From CAIWHR01 sp963708855 (lineage in GTDB: Bacteria > Pseudomonadota > Gammaproteobacteria > Burkholderiales > Casimicrobiaceae), in assembly GCA_963708855.1 (NCBI GenBank), contig CAVPUM010000022.1, positions 1 through 64,000 on the forward strand: a stretch of DNA of 64,000 nt, read 5' to 3'. A model generated the notes under the pieces. That model saw nothing but the letters and a program-made list of their open reading frames with translations, made no database searches and was not told the DNA's origin. This document shows, piece by piece, positions 1 to 9,626 of this stretch (the first letter of the stretch is position 1; each line of letters opens with the position of its first letter). The position numbers and the translations under genes were made by a program.

Positions 1-1300
1 AGAGGCGGAAGCGGCCGCGGCCGGTCTTCTCGATTCGCAGCTGCGGCGAGCGCTCGAGCAGGCGCCGCTGCAGCAGGACGAGACGCGCCTCCAGGTTGTC
101 GGCGATGTCGGGCAGCCGGATGGTCGGATCGAGCCGCAGCTCGCGGTTGGTGAATTCGGTGCGCTGGTCCCGCGTGTAGTCGCGCAGGAGCTTCCACAGG
201 ATCGCGCCGGCCACCCCCTTGATCAGGTAGTCGTCGCCGAGGAACACGCTGTCGTTCGCCGCGTAGTGCCGCACGGCGATCGGGGTCCCGGTGATCGGCG
301 CGGCGCGCGCGGGCTCCCGCGGCGCCTCGTCGTGCGCCTCCGCCGCCTGCAGGTGCTGCATCGCCAGGCCGAGCTGCGTGGCGATCGCCGCCAGCGCGTC
401 CTCGTCGTCGTAGCCGAACCGGTGATCCTGCGGGCTCTCGACGTAGAGCATGCCGGCGAGGCAGCCGGCGGCGGCGACCGGCACCGCGAGCTGGCTTCCC
501 GACGCCGGCAGGCCGGGCAGCGGGATCTCGGTCTCCAGCCGGTCGCCCAGTCCGCTCGCGAGCGCGGACTCGCGGATCGCGCGGCCGTAGGCATACTCGG
601 TGGTCATGTAGTTGATGCGTATCGGCGTGCGCTCGTGCGCCGCCACGCCGATCACGCCGTGCCCGAACGGGATCTCGGAGCCGACGCCCGAGTCCGGATA
701 GCCGCGACTGGCGACGGTGTAGAGCCGCTCGCCCGGTGTGTCGGCCATCAGGATCATCGCGTGGCGGATGTCGAACTCGGTGTCGAGCGCCGACAGCGTG
801 GCGTCGAAGAGCGCCGCGAGCTCGGTGCACTGCGCGATCCGCTGCCCGGCCGCGCGCACCGCCGCGAGCAGGTTGCGCGCCGGCGGCCGGGGGAGCTGCT
901 GCGTCGCCTCGACCTGGCGGATGTCCAGCACGCGGTAGATGTCGGCACCCTGCAGCTTGAAGACGCCGCTCATGCCGGTGTGGGAGGCGATGCCGGCGAG
1001 CTTCGCCTTCATGCTCTCGAACAGCGGACCTGACGTCTCGGTGCGCAGGTAGGCAAGGGCCAGCACATAGCGGGCGACGGTGAAGGGGTCGATCACCACG
1101 GCGGTCGCGCGCGGATTGGCGAGGATGTTCTGCCGCGTCTTGTTGAAGAACTGGTAGGACAGCGCGACGTGCTGGCCATCGACGTAGTGCACCTGCGAGG
1201 CGTAGCTCGCGTTCGGCGTGCCGTCGGTGTCGCAGGTCGCGACGATCGACGGGACCGCGCCCTCGAGGCATTCGCGGATGCTGTCGATGCAGGCGGGCAT
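1..1300 (-). CDS. PNPOx-GAF-winged-helix fusion protein (C-terminus beyond left edge)
   Basis: The frame is open from an ATG at 1300 down to the first base, about 433 codons, so the true C-terminus lies outside the window. Residues 1-135 look like a split-barrel flavin/PNP-oxidase domain (opening MPACIDSIRECLEGAVPSIV, then a QFFNKTRQNI segment). Residues about 160-320 resemble a GAF sensor domain (FGHGVIGVAAHERTPIRINY). The last visible ~80 residues resemble the winged-helix tail of some sensor proteins. It starts 5 bases after the stop of the separate PNPOx-like gene 1306-1794, so the two are probably co-transcribed. A redox- or flavin-linked sensory role is inference; no substrate can be named. 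Confidence 0.75.
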   Translation of the reverse strand, partial: MPACIDSIRECLEGAVPSIVATCDTDGTPNASYASQVHYVDGQHVALSYQFFNKTRQNILANPRATAVVIDPFTVARYVLALAYLRTETSGPLFESMKAKLAGIASHTGMSGVFKLQGADIYRVLDIRQVEATQQLPRPPARNLLAAVRAAGQRIAQCTELAALFDATLSALDTEFDIRHAMILMADTPGERLYTVASRGYPDSGVGSEIPFGHGVIGVAAHERTPIRINYMTTEYAYGRAIRESALASGLGDRLETEIPLPGLPASGSQLAVPVAAAGCLAGMLYVESPQDHRFGYDDEDALAAIATQLGLAMQHLQAAEAHDEAPREPARAAPITGTPIAVRHYAANDSVFLGDDYLIKGVAGAILWKLLRDYTRDQRTEFTNRELRLDPTIRLPDIADNLEARLVLLQRRLLERSPQLRIEKTGRGRFRL

Positions 1301-1305
1301 GGCGC

Positions 1306-1794
1306 TCAGCGCGCGAGCGGCGCGCCCGCATTGGGGCCGGGAGTCTGCCGGAACGCGGCCTTCGCGGTGAACGCCACCGCCACGAGGTCGGCCGGGTCGC
1401 AATCGACCAGCGCGCGGCCGAAGGACTCGGTGTATCCCAGCGACTGCAGATCGCGGACCAGGGCCTCCGCGTACGCCGCGACGCGCGCCAGGTCGCCGTC
1501 GGCAAGTGCGCCGACGGTCGCGTCGCTGCCCTTGATCTGGATCGTCTCGTGGGTCGAGGGCCGGCTGAAGACGGCGGCGGCCATGCGCGATGCGCGCAGG
1601 TCGCGGACGAGGTCGGGCGCCTGCGCCGCCGATACGAAGATCGTCACCCGGCTGCGGTCCGGCGCGATCCGGCAGCCGAGCGCCCGCGCCACCGACGGCA
1701 CATTCGCCGGCCCGCGCGAGGCGACGTGGACCGACACGCCGCTCTGCATGAACGCGGCGTGCGTCTCGTCGAACGAAGGGGCCGGAACCGACAT
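1306..1794 (-). CDS. PNPOx-like split-barrel protein, 162 aa
   Basis: Small protein starting MSVPAPSFDE and ending in a GPNAGAPLAR tail. Its size and pattern (GVSVHVASRGPANVPSVARA, then a segment on exclusion of active inhibitory values, VTIFVSAAQAPDL) match the pyridoxamine-5'-phosphate-oxidase-like flavin-binding barrel family. It is the first gene of a two-gene unit with the PNPOx-GAF protein downstream. The ATG at 1794 is the first plausible start after the divergent acyltransferase promoter region; no strong ribosome binding site is visible. Substrate unknown. Confidence 0.7.
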   Translation of the reverse strand: MSVPAPSFDETHAAFMQSGVSVHVASRGPANVPSVARALGCRIAPDRSRVTIFVSAAQAPDLVRDLRASRMAAAVFSRPSTHETIQIKGSDATVGALADGDLARVAAYAEALVRDLQSLGYTESFGRALVDCDPADLVAVAFTAKAAFRQTPGPNAGAPLAR

Positions 1795-1902
1795 CCGGCG
1801 AATCTTAGCAAGGTTCGCGCGGCGTACGGGTTCGGTTACCATGCCGCAGGAGCATTGCCGCAGCTTCCGGGTCATGCAACCGGGCCGCGCACCGTTGCGA
1901 AA

Positions 1903-3427
1903 ATGAGGAACGCCGTGGCGCAAGCCATGCGCCATGGGAATCGTTTGAAACCGCTCTCCGGGCTGGATTCGCTCTTCCTGCATCTCGAGACCGCCGAGAC
2001 GCCGATGCACGTCGCCTCGCTGCATCTGTTCGACCTGCCGGAGGACTACCCGGGCGACTTCCACGCCAACCTGAAGCAGCAGGTCGCGCGGCGCCTGCAT
2101 CTCGTGCCGCTCTTCCGCCGCAGGCTGCACACGCTGCCGCTCGCCATCGGCAACCCCGTCTGGGTCGAGGACGCCGATGTCGACCTCGACTATCACGTCC
2201 GGCGCGTGCGGCTTCCGCGCCCCGGGACGCAGGCGCAGCTCGAAGCCTGCGCGGCGCGCATCCACTCGACGCTGATGGATCGCCGCCGCCCGCTGTGGGA
2301 GGCGCACGTCGTCGAAGGCCTGAAGACCGGCCAGGTCGGCCTCTACATGCGGGTTCATCACGCGGTGCTCGACGGCGCCGCGGGGATGGCGCTCGCGGGC
2401 GCGCTGCTCGATCCTTCGCCCCTGCCGCGCGAGGTGCCGCGGCCGGCGCGGGCCAAGCGCGCGCAAGCCGAGCCGCCGGGAGTCGTCGAACTGGCGCGGG
2501 CCGCGCTGCAGGCACGACGTCGACCAGTACTCGAAGCTGCTGCGACGGCTGCCGGATCTGGTCGGCATCCTCGCAGGGTCCGGCAAGCGCCCGGGCGATC
2601 CCGCGGCGGAACCGGCGCGCCGCAGCCGGGCCTTCGGGCCCAGGACGCCGCTCAACGTGTCGATCACCGGCGAGCGCAGCTTCGCGGCGGTGTCCCTGCC
2701 GCTCGACGAAGTGAAGCGCGTCGCGCGCGCGCACGACGCCAAGCTGAACGACGTCGTGCTCGCGCTTTGCAGCGGCGCGCTCCGGCGCCATCTCTCCCGT
2801 CACGGCGGCATCCCGCGGGAGCCGCTCATCGCCGGGATGCCGTTCTCGCTGCGCGAAGCCGGGAACACGGAGTACTCGACGCAGGTGACGATGACGCTCG
2901 TCAATCTCGCGACCGACATCGCCGACCCCGTGCAGCGATTGCGGGCGATCCGCGATGCGGCGGGTGCGATCAAGTCGGTCGCGGGCCGTGCGAAGTCGGT
3001 CATTCCCACCGATACGCCATCGCTGGGCGCACCGTGGCTGCTGGGCGGGCTGGCGGCGCTGTACGAACGATCGAAGCTCGCCGACCGGCTGCCGCCGGTC
3101 ATGAACGTGGTCATCTCCAACATTCCGGGGCCGACGGCGCCGCTCTACGCCGCCGGCGCGCGGATGCGCACGTACTGGCCGCTGTCGATCGTCGAGCACG
3201 GGGTCGGGCTCAACATCACGGTCGTCAGCTATTGCGGGGCGCTCGATTTCGGGCTGGTCGCCGCGCGGTGCGCGGCTCCCGACGTGCATCCGCTGGCGCG
3301 AGCGATCGAAGAGGCCCACGCCGAATTGCTGGGCCTCACGGTGAAGCAGGACGAGCGGGCGGCGCCGCAACGCCGCAGGGCGTCGCCGCAGCCGGGCGGC
3401 CCGGGCAGGGTGCGGCGCCGAGCCTAG
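1903..3427 (+). CDS. Wax ester synthase/diacylglycerol acyltransferase (WS/DGAT), frameshifted
   Basis: Bacterial WS/DGAT enzymes transfer an acyl group from acyl-CoA to a fatty alcohol or diacylglycerol to make storage lipid. The N-terminus has the family opening LKPLSGLDSLFLHLETAETP, the catalytic HHAVLDG (HHxxxDG) motif near residue 150, and the late NVVISNIPGP motif. The frame breaks near 2511-2513, where one extra base separates the N-terminal third from the rest. Removing it gives one protein of 507 residues, close to the family norm. The ATG at 1903 is used; a second ATG 8 codons on is possible. The next two genes are alpha/beta hydrolases, consistent with a small lipid-metabolism group. 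The break is probably a sequencing indel. Confidence 0.85.
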
Positions 3428-3457
3428 GATTGCGGCAATACGGAGAACCGACCCGAC

Positions 3458-4255
3458 ATGTACAACCCGGATCACTGGTACGAGTTCGGCACGCTGCAGG
3501 CGCCGGGGCTGCTGCGCCTGGCGCTGGAATGCCGCGCGGCGTGGGAGTACGGCGCGACGCTGGCGGCGCAACCGCTGCTCAGTCGCGCGCCCCGGGGCGA
3601 CGGTCATCCGGTGCTGGTGTTTCCCGGCCTCGTCGCGTCCGACCTTTCCACGAAGCCCTTGCGGCGGTTTCTGGGGACGCCTGGGCTATGCCGCGTACCC
3701 GTGGGAGCACGGCCGCAATCTCGGGCCCCGCGAAGGCATCCTCGACGGGTGCCTCGCGCGTCTGAAGGAGCCTGCGCCGCCGGCACCGGAAGAAAGTGAG
3801 CCTCATCGGCTGGAGCCTGGGCGGCCTCTACGCGCGCGAGCTCGCCAAGCTCGCGCCGAAGGACGTGCGCCTCGTCATCACGCTCGGCACGCCGTTCACC
3901 GGCCATCCCAAGGCGACCAACGCCTGGCGTCTCTACGAGCTCGTCGCCGGACACAAGATCGGCGCGCCGGAGATCCACGAGCCGCTGCGCGCGCCGCCGC
4001 CGGTGCCGACCACGTCCATCTACAGCCGCAGCGATGGCGTGGTCGCGTGGCCGTGCTGCGTCGAGAAGGAAGGGCCGCGCGCCGAGAACATCGAGGTCGA
4101 GGCGAGCCATCTGGGGATGGGATTGAACCCTGCCGTCCTGTACGCGATCGCGGACCGCCTCGCTCAACCTCGCCGGCAGGTGGCGGCCGTTCGACCGGAG
4201 CGGCGGGATGCGCGCGTGGGTCTATCGTGACCCGCGCCGCCGCGGCTGGTTCTGA
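3458..4255 (+). CDS. Lipase-like alpha/beta hydrolase, frameshifted three times
   Basis: Starts MYNPDHWYEFG. The serine nucleophile elbow is in IGWSLGGLYARE (GWSLGG), and a TLGTPF segment follows, as in PGAP1/triacylglycerol-lipase-like hydrolases. Three single extra bases are inferred near 3680, 3771 and 4168. Each restores a conserved segment: LGYAAYPWEHGRN, then the GWSLGG region, then a tail ending WVYRDPRRRGWF. The corrected length is 264 residues. It lies 30 bases after the WS/DGAT-type gene on the same strand, so co-transcription is likely. Substrate not determinable. Confidence 0.75.
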
Positions 4256-4286
4256 CGCGTCGCACGCCGCACAGGAGATCGAACGC

Positions 4287-5180
4287 ATGACGGCAGTCGC
4301 GGCGAACGGCATCACGATCGAGTACGAATCGCTCGGCGATCCGTCCGCGCCGCCGATCCTGCTCATCATGGGCCTCGGCATGCCGCTGGTGGCGTGGCCC
4401 GACGCGTTCTGTCAGGGGCTGATCGACCGGGGCTTCCGGGTCATCCGGTTCGACAACCGCGACAGCGGCCTGTCCACGAAGATCCGCGTGCGCCGGCAGC
4501 CGAATCTCGTCGCCGCGCTGGCCGCGGCGTGGCTGCGCTTGCCGGTGCGCTCGCCCTATACGCTCGACGCGATGGCCGCCGACGTCGTCGGCCTGCTCGA
4601 CGCGCTCGACATTGCGCGCGCTCATATCGTGGGCCTGTCGATGGGTGGCATGATCGCGCAGATCGTCGCCGCCGCGTTTCCGGAGCGCGTGCTGAGCCTG
4701 ACCTCGATCATGTCGTCGAGCGGCAGCCGCAAGGTGTCGCAGCCGCGGCCCGACGCGAAGCGGGCGCTGCTGAGCAAGCCGCGCGACCCCGGCGATCCCG
4801 AGAATGTGATCGATCATCTCGTCGGCGTCTTCGGGGTCATCGGCAGCCCGGGCTTTCCCACGGACCGTGCGGCGCTGCGCGAACAGGTCGCGCGCACCGT
4901 GCGCCGCGGCCACTGCCCGGCGGGCATGACGCGGCAACTGGTCGCGATCATCGCGTCCGGCGACCGCCGCAGGCAGCTGTCGAGGATCACCGCGCCGACG
5001 CTCGTCATCCACGGTGCCGACGATCCGCTGGTGCCCGTCGCGGCGGGCCGGGACACCGCGCATCACATCGCGGGCGCGAAGCTGATGGTGATCGAGGGCA
5101 TGGGCCACGATCTGGCCCCGGGGCTCGTGCCGATCCTCGTCGACGCGATTGCCGCGCATTGCCACGGCAGCGAGCCGTGA
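4287..5180 (+). CDS. Alpha/beta-fold hydrolase, 297 aa
   Basis: Intact hydrolase with an oxyanion-region ILLIMGLGM strand, the FDNRDSGLS loop, the nucleophile elbow GLSMGG (Ser near residue 120), a late Asp in HGADDPLVPV and a His in EGMGHDLAPG, giving a plausible Ser-Asp-His triad. The ATG at 4287 follows a good AGGAG site. The pattern is that of carboxylesterases and epoxide-hydrolase/haloperoxidase-like enzymes; the natural substrate cannot be named. It lies 31 bases after the lipase-like gene and is the last of a three-gene run with the WS/DGAT. Confidence 0.85.
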   Translation: MTAVAANGITIEYESLGDPSAPPILLIMGLGMPLVAWPDAFCQGLIDRGFRVIRFDNRDSGLSTKIRVRRQPNLVAALAAAWLRLPVRSPYTLDAMAADVVGLLDALDIARAHIVGLSMGGMIAQIVAAAFPERVLSLTSIMSSSGSRKVSQPRPDAKRALLSKPRDPGDPENVIDHLVGVFGVIGSPGFPTDRAALREQVARTVRRGHCPAGMTRQLVAIIASGDRRRQLSRITAPTLVIHGADDPLVPVAAGRDTAHHIAGAKLMVIEGMGHDLAPGLVPILVDAIAAHCHGSEP

Positions 5181-5355
5181 TGGAAGATGCCGCCGGTGCG
5201 GGGCCGCGGCGCAAGTGCGCCGCGCGGGTCCGGCGTTCGACCGGCCACCGGATTGCAGGCCGACCTCGCTTCGACCTATAGTTCGCACGACGCGCAGGAT
5301 GTCGCGCGGGTTTGGCTTGCGGCCCTTCCGGGGTCGCTTTCACCGGGAGGAATCG

Positions 5356-5829
5356 ATGTCGCGCTCGCTATTGCTGGTATTGCTGCTGCAGCTCGTTTTT
5401 GGCGTCGCGGAGGTCTCGGCTCAGGCAAAGAAGGTCGCGCCGCCGCCAAAGGCCCCGTCCGCGAAGGAAAACTCGATCAGCGTCAATGTCTTCATGCGGG
5501 ACGCGGGCAAGAACGAGCTGTTGGTCGCCACCCGCATCTGGCCGGGCTATCCCGACTACAATGCGTTTGCGCTCCAGCAGTTCTTCGCGCTGATGAAGGC
5601 GCTCGAACCGGCGTACAAGCAGGACGACGACGTCGCCTACACGTGGTCCACGAAGGGGCGGGTGACCAAGTGCGCCATCTACCTGGAGTCGGCGGAAGTG
5701 CCGCTCAAGACCGGAACCGGCGCCATCGTGGGATGCGAGGCCAACGGAGTGAGCAACGTGGCGGTGACGTCCGTCGCCGACCCCAAGCGGCCTGTCAGCA
5801 CTGTCGCAGGACTCGAAGCACCTGAGTGA
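5356..5829 (+). CDS. Secreted hypothetical protein, 157 aa
   Basis: A clear signal peptide (MSRSLLLVLLLQLVFGVAEV, cleavage expected after VSAQA) precedes a Lys/Pro-rich linker and a ~115-residue globular part with two cysteines (TKCAIYLES and VGCEANG) that could pair in the periplasm. The ATG at 5356 has a GGGAGGA site. No family was recognised. It precedes a Bug-type binding protein by 115 bases, but a functional link is not shown. Confidence 0.65.
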   Translation: MSRSLLLVLLLQLVFGVAEVSAQAKKVAPPPKAPSAKENSISVNVFMRDAGKNELLVATRIWPGYPDYNAFALQQFFALMKALEPAYKQDDDVAYTWSTKGRVTKCAIYLESAEVPLKTGTGAIVGCEANGVSNVAVTSVADPKRPVSTVAGLEAPE

Positions 5830-5944
5830 CGTGTTGGACCTCTTCAAGAAGCAATCGGAGCGCGCAAGGTCAACGCTGCCCAAGCAATGACGATTCGGTT
5901 CGGCCAACCGCACTGCACAGCGACGAACGCAAGGGGAGATTGAG

Positions 5945-6892
5945 ATGAAAAGACTGCTTTCGGCCTTCTGTCTCGTGCTGCTGGCGCCCGTGGCCGCGGC
6001 CCAGACCTGCCCCGAGAAGAACGTGCTCTACTGGCAGGCGTTTCCGCCCGGCGGCGAGTCGGACATCTCGGCACGCCACCAGCAGGTCGTGCTGAAGAAG
6101 AAGTGCCCGAACATCGAAACCGTCGTCCAATACAAGCCGGGCGCCGGCGGCGGACTGATGTGGGCGCAGATGAACACCCTGCCGGGCGACGGGCTCAACA
6201 TCGTCGGCATCAACCTGCCGCACATCGTCTTTCAGCCGATCGAAGGCGAGGTGCAGTACAAGACGCAGGACGTCACGCCGGTGTTCTGGTTCCACTACAC
6301 CCCCGATGCCCTGGTCGTGCCCGACCAGAGTCCGATCAAGTCCTTCGCCGATTTCATCAAGGCCGCCAAGGCCGAACCCGGCAAGCTCAGCCTGGGCGGT
6401 TCGGGCCTGAACTCGGCCAACCATGCGGCGCACGAGCGGTTGAATTCCGTGTTCGGCGTCAAGACCATCTATGTCCCGTACAAGGGCACGGGTGACATGA
6501 CGACGGCGGTGCTGGGCAGCCAGGTCACCGGCGCCATGTCCTACACGGCATTCGCGATCAACAACAAGGGCAGGGTGCGGGCTCTCGCCGTGGCCATGGA
6601 CAAGCGCCACCCGCTGCTGCCCGACGTGCCCACCTTCCGCGAGCTGGGAGTGGATTGGGTGGACGGTGCCTATCGCGGGATCGGCGTGCCGAAGGGCACC
6701 CCGCCCGAGGCGCGCAAACGGCTGTCGGACCTGTGGGCCGCCCTCAACAGCGACCCCGAGATGAAGGTGCTCGCCGACAGAAGCGGCTTCGAGCTGATCA
6801 ACGTCGGCACGGACCAGATGGATGCTTTCATGAAGGAAAAGATCCGCGTTTACACTGACGGCGCCCAGGCCCTGGGCCTGGGCAAGAAGTAG
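5945..6892 (+). CDS. Bug/TctC-family tripartite tricarboxylate transporter substrate-binding protein
   Basis: 315 residues with a Sec signal peptide (cleavage after VAAAQ). The Bug-family layout is present: the N-terminal ligand loop around KPGAGGGLMWAQ, a central YVPYKGTGDM segment, and a C-terminal domain with GIGVPKGTPPEARKRL. These periplasmic proteins capture carboxylates for TctAB permeases or act in sensing. No TctA/B gene is adjacent, so it is an orphan binding protein, which is common in Burkholderiales. Ligand unknown. Confidence 0.9.
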   Translation: MKRLLSAFCLVLLAPVAAAQTCPEKNVLYWQAFPPGGESDISARHQQVVLKKKCPNIETVVQYKPGAGGGLMWAQMNTLPGDGLNIVGINLPHIVFQPIEGEVQYKTQDVTPVFWFHYTPDALVVPDQSPIKSFADFIKAAKAEPGKLSLGGSGLNSANHAAHERLNSVFGVKTIYVPYKGTGDMTTAVLGSQVTGAMSYTAFAINNKGRVRALAVAMDKRHPLLPDVPTFRELGVDWVDGAYRGIGVPKGTPPEARKRLSDLWAALNSDPEMKVLADRSGFELINVGTDQMDAFMKEKIRVYTDGAQALGLGKK

Positions 6893-6956
6893 GTCCGGCG
6901 CACTTTGGCCTATAGTGACGGGCCGCACCCCTCGCGGCGCTCCAACGGAGGAAACC

Positions 6957-7091
6957 ATGTCGCACCAGCCGCCGAAGCAAGGCAAGAAGAAACCGCAGCA
7001 CACGCCGAAGGAAAAGAAAACGCTCAAGCAGCAGAAGAAGCACGCGAGCGAGACGGCGCCTTTCCTCAAGCCCGGCAAGAGAGCGACCTAG
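6957..7091 (+). CDS. Small lysine-rich protein, 44 aa
   Basis: ATG at 6957 follows a strong GGAGGA site (6948-6953). The 44-codon product is about one third Lys/Arg with several Gln and Pro (KQGKKKPQ, KEKKTLKQQKK) and ends KPGKRAT. It has no hydrophobic segment and is probably disordered. The composition suggests a nucleic-acid- or ribosome-associated peptide, but that is inference. It lies 73 bases upstream of the RIO kinase and may share its transcript. Confidence 0.6.
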   Translation: MSHQPPKQGKKKPQHTPKEKKTLKQQKKHASETAPFLKPGKRAT

Positions 7092-7164
7092 CCATCGAGC
7101 ATCGACATCGGGCGGTCGAGCGGCGCGCCGGCAGCTTGGTCGGGGCAGCCTCGCGAGACCGGAC

Positions 7165-8016
7165 TTGAAGACACCGAAAAGGCTCCAGCCGCTCGTTCAC
7201 GAAGGACTCGTCGACGAGGTGATCCGGCAGCTGATGAGCGGCAAGGAGGCCACGGTCTACGTCGTGCGCTGCGGCGACGACATCCGCTGCGCGAAGGTCT
7301 ACAAGGAGGCGAACAAGCGCGGCTTTCGCCAGGCCGCGCTGTACCAGGAGGGCCGCAAGACCAGGAACACGCGTCAGGCGCGGGCGATGGCCAAGGGGAC
7401 GCGGTTCGGTCGCAAGGCGCAGGAGGACGCGTGGCAGAACGTCGAGGTCGACGCGCTGTACCGCCTCGCCGCGGCCGGCGTGCGTGTCCCGCGTCCGTAT
7501 GCGTATTCGCACGGCGTGGTGCTGATGGAACTCCTGACCGATGCGCAGGGCAACGCCGCGCCGCGGCTCAACGACGTCGTGCTGCCGGAGGCGCTGGCGG
7601 TGGAATACCACGCCACGATGCTCCGCGAGATCGTGCGCATGCTCTGCGCCGGCGTCATCCACGGCGACCTGTCCGAGTACAATGTGCTTGTTGCGGCCGA
7701 AGGCCCGGTCATCATCGACCTGCCGCAGGCCGTCGACGCCGCGGCGAACAACAATGCTGCCGCCATGCTGAAGCGCGATGTCCTCAACATCACCACGTAC
7801 TGCAGCCGGTTCGCCCCGGCGCTCGCCGCCACGCGTTACGGCGACGAGATCTGGTCGCTCTACGAGAGCGCGAAGCTTCACCCCGACGTGGTCCTTACCG
7901 GCCGCTTTGCGGCGAGCACGCGCCCGGCTGACGTCGCTGCGGTGATGCAGGAGATTACCGCCGTGCGCGCAGAGCACGAAGCGCGGCTGCGCTACAAGGC
8001 GCTCATCCGGGAATGA
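7165..8016 (+). CDS. RIO1-type atypical serine protein kinase, 283 aa
   Basis: RIO kinase hallmarks in order: the glycine-loop equivalent GKEATVYVVRCGDD, the ATP-anchoring Lys in RCAKVYKEA, the catalytic loop HGDLSEYNVL and the metal-binding loop IIDLPQAVD (usually IIDFPQ or IIDxPQ). The best start is a TTG at 7165, since no ATG lies in frame upstream of the conserved region. RIO kinases act in ribosome maturation in eukaryotes and archaea; bacterial roles are poorly defined. A lysine-rich peptide gene sits just upstream and a zinc-ribbon membrane protein downstream. Confidence 0.88.
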   Translation: MKTPKRLQPLVHEGLVDEVIRQLMSGKEATVYVVRCGDDIRCAKVYKEANKRGFRQAALYQEGRKTRNTRQARAMAKGTRFGRKAQEDAWQNVEVDALYRLAAAGVRVPRPYAYSHGVVLMELLTDAQGNAAPRLNDVVLPEALAVEYHATMLREIVRMLCAGVIHGDLSEYNVLVAAEGPVIIDLPQAVDAAANNNAAAMLKRDVLNITTYCSRFAPALAATRYGDEIWSLYESAKLHPDVVLTGRFAASTRPADVAAVMQEITAVRAEHEARLRYKALIRE

Positions 8017-8086
8017 GCGTCGCGCCGCCACGGCCTGGAATCGTCCACCTGACGCTGCCATCGGATTCGATACGCCGGCATGAACC

Positions 8087-8314
8087 ATGAAGAGAAAATG
8101 CCCGAGTTGCGGCAGTACCAATGTGCGCCGGTCGTCGACCCCTCCGGCGGACATCACCTGGCGCAACGAGGTTCTCTCGCCTTACCGCTGCCGCGACTGC
8201 ATGCTGCAGTTCTGGGTGATCAGCCGGAAGACCTATATCGCCACCGCGTCGTTCATGGCGGCGATTGCAGTGGTCGCCCTGGTCCTCGTCCTGATCGAGA
8301 TGCTGGCGCACTAG
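8087..8314 (+). CDS. Small zinc-ribbon membrane protein, 75 aa
   Basis: The N-terminus carries CPSCGS and, 29 residues later, CRDC, a four-cysteine zinc ribbon. It is followed by one hydrophobic helix (about residues 50-70, TASFMAAIAVVALVLVLIE), so the ribbon would be tethered to the inner membrane. ATG at 8087. No specific family was recognised, and a role with the upstream RIO kinase is only suggested by proximity. Confidence 0.65.
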   Translation: MKRKCPSCGSTNVRRSSTPPADITWRNEVLSPYRCRDCMLQFWVISRKTYIATASFMAAIAVVALVLVLIEMLAH

Positions 8315-8471
8315 TGTCCCAACGTTTCTCGACCAAATGCAGCCGGAACCCGATTCCTCGTCACCCGGGAGGCAGCGTCGTTCGGACGGGGGGCAGCCCG
8401 AGCGCGTGCTCGTTGCCGCCGATATCCGCTTCGCCGGCGTCACGCGGAACCAACGCCGAGCGCGCATCGCC

Positions 8472-9584
8472 ATGAAGCCGATCCAGCTGTTCGATCCCGC
8501 CTCCGGCACCTATACCTATCTGCTGTTCGACGAGGCGTCGCGCGAGGCGCTGATCATCGACCCTGTGGACGAGCAGATCGAGCGCGATCTCGCTGAACTG
8601 CGAACCTACGGGCTCAAGCTCGTGTGGACGGTCGAAACGCATGCGCACGCCGATCACATCACCAGCGCGGGACAGCTCGCTGAGTATGCCGGCGCCATGA
8701 CGGCCGCGCCCGAAGGTTGCGGCATTGCGACGGCTGCCGTGCAGCTCAAGGACGGCGACACGCTCCCCTTCGGCGGGGAGGCGATCAACGCGCTGCTCAC
8801 GCCGGGCCACACCGCTGGCAGCATGTGCTACCTGTGGCGCGATCAGGTGTTCACCGGCGATACGCTGCTGGTCAACGGCTGCGGCCGCACGGACTTCCAG
8901 TCCGGCAGCGCCGAAGCGCTGTACCGCAGCATCACGCAGGTGCTCTTCGCGCTTCCCGACGCCACGATCGTCTGGCCCGGGCACGACTACCAGGGCCGGA
9001 CGCACACGACGATCGGGGCCGAGAAGTCGGGCAATGCCCGCGTGGCCGGCAAGACGCTCGCGGAATTTGTCGCGACCATGGACGCGCTTCATCTGCCGCC
9101 GCCAAAACGCATCGACGAGGCGGTGCCCGCCAACCTGACGTCCGGCATCCGGCACGACGCGGGGGGCGGCGCGCTGCTCGAAGCGCGCCCTGCGGCGGGC
9201 TACGCGGGCGACGTGTCGCCGCAACTCGCCTACAAGTGGTGGCGATCCGGCGAGGCCGTGCTGATCGACGTGCGGACGGACGCCGAGCGCGAGTGGGTGG
9301 GCTTCATTCCCGATGCCGTGCCGCTCGCCTGGAAGCAGTGGCCGGGCATGGCGGCGAACGGCGCTTTCGACGAAGGCCTGATGGCCTGCGTGCCCAAGGG
9401 CAGGAAAGTCGTCCTGTTGTGCCGCAGCGGCGTGCGTTCCATCGCGGCGGCAAGACGCGCGACCGAGCTCGGCCTGGAGGCGTACAACATCCTCGAGGGC
9501 TTCGAAGGCGACCCCGACGAGCGGGCGCAGCGCGGCCGCAGGGGCGGGTGGCGCTATCACGGGCTGCCCTGGCGGCAGGGCTAG
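8472..9584 (+). CDS. Persulfide dioxygenase-rhodanese fusion (MBL-fold + sulfurtransferase)
   Basis: 370 residues. The N-terminal ETHE1-like metallo-beta-lactamase domain has THAHADH, TPGHTAGS, FTGDTLL and GRTDFQSG, the non-haem iron ligand signature of glutathione persulfide dioxygenase. The C-terminal rhodanese domain (about 255-365) has the active-site loop LLCRSGVRS with its catalytic cysteine. Such fusions move and oxidise sulfane sulfur, converting GSSH to sulfite and/or thiosulfate, in sulfide detoxification. The start MKPIQLFDP is chosen because the domain begins there; longer in-frame extensions upstream are low-complexity. No sulfide:quinone oxidoreductase is adjacent. Confidence 0.9.
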   Translation: MKPIQLFDPASGTYTYLLFDEASREALIIDPVDEQIERDLAELRTYGLKLVWTVETHAHADHITSAGQLAEYAGAMTAAPEGCGIATAAVQLKDGDTLPFGGEAINALLTPGHTAGSMCYLWRDQVFTGDTLLVNGCGRTDFQSGSAEALYRSITQVLFALPDATIVWPGHDYQGRTHTTIGAEKSGNARVAGKTLAEFVATMDALHLPPPKRIDEAVPANLTSGIRHDAGGGALLEARPAAGYAGDVSPQLAYKWWRSGEAVLIDVRTDAEREWVGFIPDAVPLAWKQWPGMAANGAFDEGLMACVPKGRKVVLLCRSGVRSIAAARRATELGLEAYNILEGFEGDPDERAQRGRRGGWRYHGLPWRQG

Positions 9585-9626
9585 CCCGCGCCTCCGGGTT
9601 GTCGTCGTTCCGGCGGCGCGACTCGG

